A stretch of 6,074 bases of DNA from Polynucleobacter sp. (GTDB lineage Bacteria > Pseudomonadota > Gammaproteobacteria > Burkholderiales > Burkholderiaceae), in the NCBI GenBank assembly GCA_020059445.1, contig JAGVCB010000223.1:1-6074 (forward strand), read 5' to 3'. The notes beneath the pieces were generated by a model, which worked only from the letters and a program-made list of their open reading frames with translations, had not been told where the DNA came from and made no database searches. The stretch's first letter is position 1. Every line of letters starts with the position of its first letter. The translations under genes were made by a program, and so were the position numbers. Positions 5,737-6,074 of the stretch are shown here, one piece after another.

Positions 5737-6074
5737 CCACCCCCGCCGCCGCCACTCGACCCGTCATGGACTTGGGAAGAATAATCGCCACCAAGGGGAT
5801 TGCGGACGTGGACCATACCCATCGTTCCACCTTCGCCATCCCACTTGTCTTCTTCTTTTTCAGCTTCTGCGCTTTCTTTGAAGAAGACGTGGAGGCTTTT
5901 AGCGATTTCTTCCATCACTTTCTTGCCGAGTTCTTCCTTTTTCGTAATCCCATCACCCATCAAATCATTGAAAATTCCATCCATGTCAATTAAATAAGCC
6001 GATCCAAATGGATGAGTTTTGTTCTCACGCTGAACCCGATAAGCAACCTGATCACCAATCTTATACAACCGTAC
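5733..6074 (-). CDS. Small hypothetical protein, 5' end outside window, poly-Gly C-terminus
   Basis: The frame is open to the right edge, giving 113 visible residues (VRLYKIGDQVAYRV...). The only in-window start near the N-terminus is TTG at 6068-6066, and two sense codons precede it, so the true start probably lies beyond the window. Visible parts: a short beta-type N-terminus (YKIGDQVAYRV); an acidic amphipathic helix (from KKEELGKKVMEEIAKSL through AEAEKEEDKW); a Gly-rich stretch with LGGDYSSQVHDG; and a final GSSGGGGGG directly before the stop. I do not recognise the family. It reads in the same direction as the 218-residue and tape-measure genes and is probably part of the same late module, interrupted by the convergent plus-strand gene. 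Its stop overlaps the stop of that gene in the palindrome TTAA. Confidence 0.7.
   Translation of the reverse strand, partial: VRLYKIGDQVAYRVQRENKTHPFGSAYLIDMDGIFNDLMGDGITKKEELGKKVMEEIAKSLHVFFKESAEAEKEEDKWDGEGGTMGMVHVRNPLGGDYSSQVHDGSSGGGGGG

Noticed and set aside
5766..5997. Two overlapping plus-strand ORFs of 75 and 65 residues
   Set aside because: Both are antisense to the minus-strand gene at 5733-6074. Their Phe/Ser-rich sequence reflects the complement of Glu/Lys codons.
6066..6068. TTG as the start of the rightmost gene
   Set aside because: The frame stays open for two more codons to the window edge and no ribosome binding site can be judged, so an external start is more likely.

Overview
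The window looks like part of the virion-structure region of a tailed bacteriophage (or prophage). The main evidence is one reading frame on the minus strand that fills about three quarters of the window. It encodes at least 1557 residues and has the make-up of a tail tape-measure protein: long helical and coiled-coil stretches, glycine-rich linkers, a cluster of hydrophobic segments and tandem helical repeats. Nothing in the sequence fixes the host. The length of the gene suggests a phage with a long tail, and the neighbouring small proteins look like those of large myovirus-type phages, but that is inference.

Layout, in the direction of minus-strand transcription (right to left). 6074-5733 is the 3' part of a small gene of unknown function that ends in six glycines. 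5736-5422 is a small gene on the opposite (plus) strand, for 104 residues, with its own strong sigma70-type promoter and ribosome binding site. 5338-4682 encodes a 218-residue protein with a Pro/Gln-rich N-terminus and a compact middle domain. 4671-1 is the tape-measure-like gene, which starts 10 bases after the 218-residue gene stops and runs off the left edge. The 83-bp gap at 5339-5421 is the divergent control region. No stretch of 300 bases or more lacks a gene.

The most unusual feature links the two genes that face away from the gap. The 218-residue minus-strand protein and the 104-residue plus-strand protein end in nearly the same peptide (GDVNQHISDKN and GDPNQHVSDHN), each right at the stop codon, with several synonymous differences between the codons. 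The rest of the two proteins is not visibly similar. This suggests a short C-terminal tag under selection, perhaps recognised by a common partner in tail assembly. It also argues that the plus-strand gene, which otherwise looks like an inserted 'moron', works with the virion module.

The tape-measure C-terminal half is a series of about 80-84-residue repeats. The hydrophobic part fades from copy to copy, and the series ends at the window edge in a 91-codon tandem repeat whose DNA copies are about 94% identical over 84 bases.
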